In this document: positions 63,190 through 64,000 of the stretch, in pieces
Numbering within the stretch: the first letter of the stretch is position 1
Layout: every line of letters starts with the position of its first letter
NCBI GenBank assembly: GCA_044449065.1
Contig: JBIOHP010000001.1
Location: forward strand, 62,001-126,000
Length of the DNA stretch: 64,000 bases
Origin: JBIOHP01 sp044449065
GTDB lineage: Bacteria; Bacteroidota; Ignavibacteria; UBA10030; SZUA-254
Reading direction: 5' to 3'
The notes under the pieces: generated by a model
Databases searched by the model: none
What the model saw: only the letters and a program-made list of their open reading frames with translations
What the model was told of the DNA's origin: nothing
Translations under genes and position numbers: made by a program

Positions 63190-64000
63190 ATGGATCATCC
63201 CTTTCAGAACATAAAAGAAAAAATATTCGGGAAGCCGCCTTCCTCGCGTATCGATCTGTCCGAGGAATTTCTCAAGTCCATGACGCTTATCGTGGGATTG
63301 GATCAACTCCTCGACAATTTTACCGCAAAACTGCGGGAAATATTACATGCCGCAAGTGTTTATGTGGTCCTGTATGAACCGATCACCATCCGGTATATCG
63401 GCAAAAAAGCGAAGGGAGGTCGGCTCGAGTTATTGCGCGAGCTTAATTTTTCACCGGCAGATAATCTTATCCGGTGGTTAACCGTCAACAGAACGGTGCT
63501 TGATTTCAGGGATGATGTGGAGGTGGTTGAATATTTAAGTTCTCCTGAGCGTGAATTAATGAAAAAATGTGGGATCATTCTCAGCGTTCCGCTCATCGTA
63601 TTAAATCGCCTGACGGGTGCGATCTTTCTCAGCGCAAAATCCGACGGGGGCGGATACCAGGCAGCGGAAGTTGAAATGCTTTCACATATCACAAGCCAAA
63701 GCGCTCTCGCGATAGAACATGCAATCATGTATCAATTTCAGGAAGAGCGGTTGAAAAAGATTTTTCACGCGGATAAACTCTCAACGGTCGGCGAGCTTGC
63801 TGCCGGCGCGGCACATGAGATCAGAAATCCCTTAACCTCGATCCGCAGCACCATCCAGTATATCCAAAAAGATATTCCGACCGATAAACAGCCTCTGATA
63901 GCAGGGATCATAGGGGAAGTTGACCGCATCGATTCGGTTATTAAGGGATTGTTGTCGTTCAGCAAAACGACCGAACTAAACATGGTCGATCTGGATATTA
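63190..64000 (+). CDS. GAF-domain sensor histidine kinase, partial
   Basis: Open from the ATG at 63190 to the window end (about 270 residues seen). Residues 25-180 are a GAF domain (SMTLIVGLDQLLDNFTAKLR ... VPLIVLNRLTGAIFLSAKS), then HisKA with phosphoacceptor His in GELAAGAAHEIRNPLTSIRS. No membrane segment is present, so it is a soluble kinase of the AtoS/NtrB-like HisKA type. The rest is beyond the window. Confidence 0.9.
   Translation, partial: MDHPFQNIKEKIFGKPPSSRIDLSEEFLKSMTLIVGLDQLLDNFTAKLREILHAASVYVVLYEPITIRYIGKKAKGGRLELLRELNFSPADNLIRWLTVNRTVLDFRDDVEVVEYLSSPERELMKKCGIILSVPLIVLNRLTGAIFLSAKSDGGGYQAAEVEMLSHITSQSALAIEHAIMYQFQEERLKKIFHADKLSTVGELAAGAAHEIRNPLTSIRSTIQYIQKDIPTDKQPLIAGIIGEVDRIDSVIKGLLSFSKTTELNMVDLDI

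Overview
The window looks like chromosome from a member of the Ignavibacteria/Chlorobi side of the Bacteroidota. Two secreted proteins end in type IX secretion (T9SS) C-terminal domains with the 'QNYPNPFNP' signature typical of that group. Base composition is moderately AT-rich, many genes carry Bacteroidota-like lipoprotein or signal peptides, and Shine-Dalgarno sequences are present but not universal. No ribosomal RNA, prophage, insertion sequence or CRISPR array was seen. One tRNA (Pro, GGG) is present.

Layout. 1-3,812: two tandem APC amino-acid permeases (the first cut by the window edge), a DUF1624/HGSNAT-like membrane acyltransferase and a lone CheY-like receiver, all on the minus strand. 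4,190-8,632: a HAMP sensor kinase followed by small unknown genes, a HAD phosphatase, acpS and a MerR-type regulator. 8,757-12,930: peptidase T and an OPT-family peptide transporter, a peptide-scavenging pair, ending in a clear terminator. 13,067-23,530: secreted and envelope proteins, including a TonB-like C-terminal domain protein, two T9SS beta-propeller proteins, an M48 lipoprotein protease and a large HEMGH metallopeptidase. 23,693-35,490: mixed housekeeping and accessory genes (two methyltransferases, pirin, tRNA-Pro, transglutaminase-like protein, Nudix, pseudouridine synthase, VTT/DedA, TSUP, metallo-beta-lactamase fold, two paralogous lipoproteins), with several repeat-filled gaps.

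35,571-55,780 is a phosphate and potassium island. A probable operon, porin-pstS-pstC-pstA-pstB-phoU, runs leftward. Divergent from it is a potassium pump locus in the unusual order kdpC-small ORF-kdpF-kdpA-kdpB-small ORF. After kdpB come a second outer-membrane barrel, a small membrane protein and a TRAP transporter (dctQ-dctM, no dctP), and then kdpD-kdpE. A PhoB/PhoR-like pair sits at the far end. A tandem 7-mer array resembling a Pho box lies upstream of the porin-pst operon. Its first 17 nt recur exactly beside the phoB-like gene, which links the two ends of the island.

55,968-64,000: a small GIY-YIG-like protein. Then comes a leftward operon of an aberrant Nramp-type transporter, a cytosolic PRC/MgtE-N/CBS protein and a previously unlisted 58-residue membrane peptide. 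After that are a pair of M16 peptidases (one active-looking, one lacking the zinc motif) and the start of a GAF-HisKA sensor kinase cut by the window edge.

Intergenic DNA holds a repeat system. Palindromic CATTCCCA/TGGGAATG-type repeats occur at about 30.3-30.5 kb and 59.5-59.8 kb, and each is invaded by a roughly 120-bp MITE-like element with CAGAnnGTGTGAAAA terminal inverted repeats. A second hairpin repeat is shared between 29.6 and 63.1 kb.
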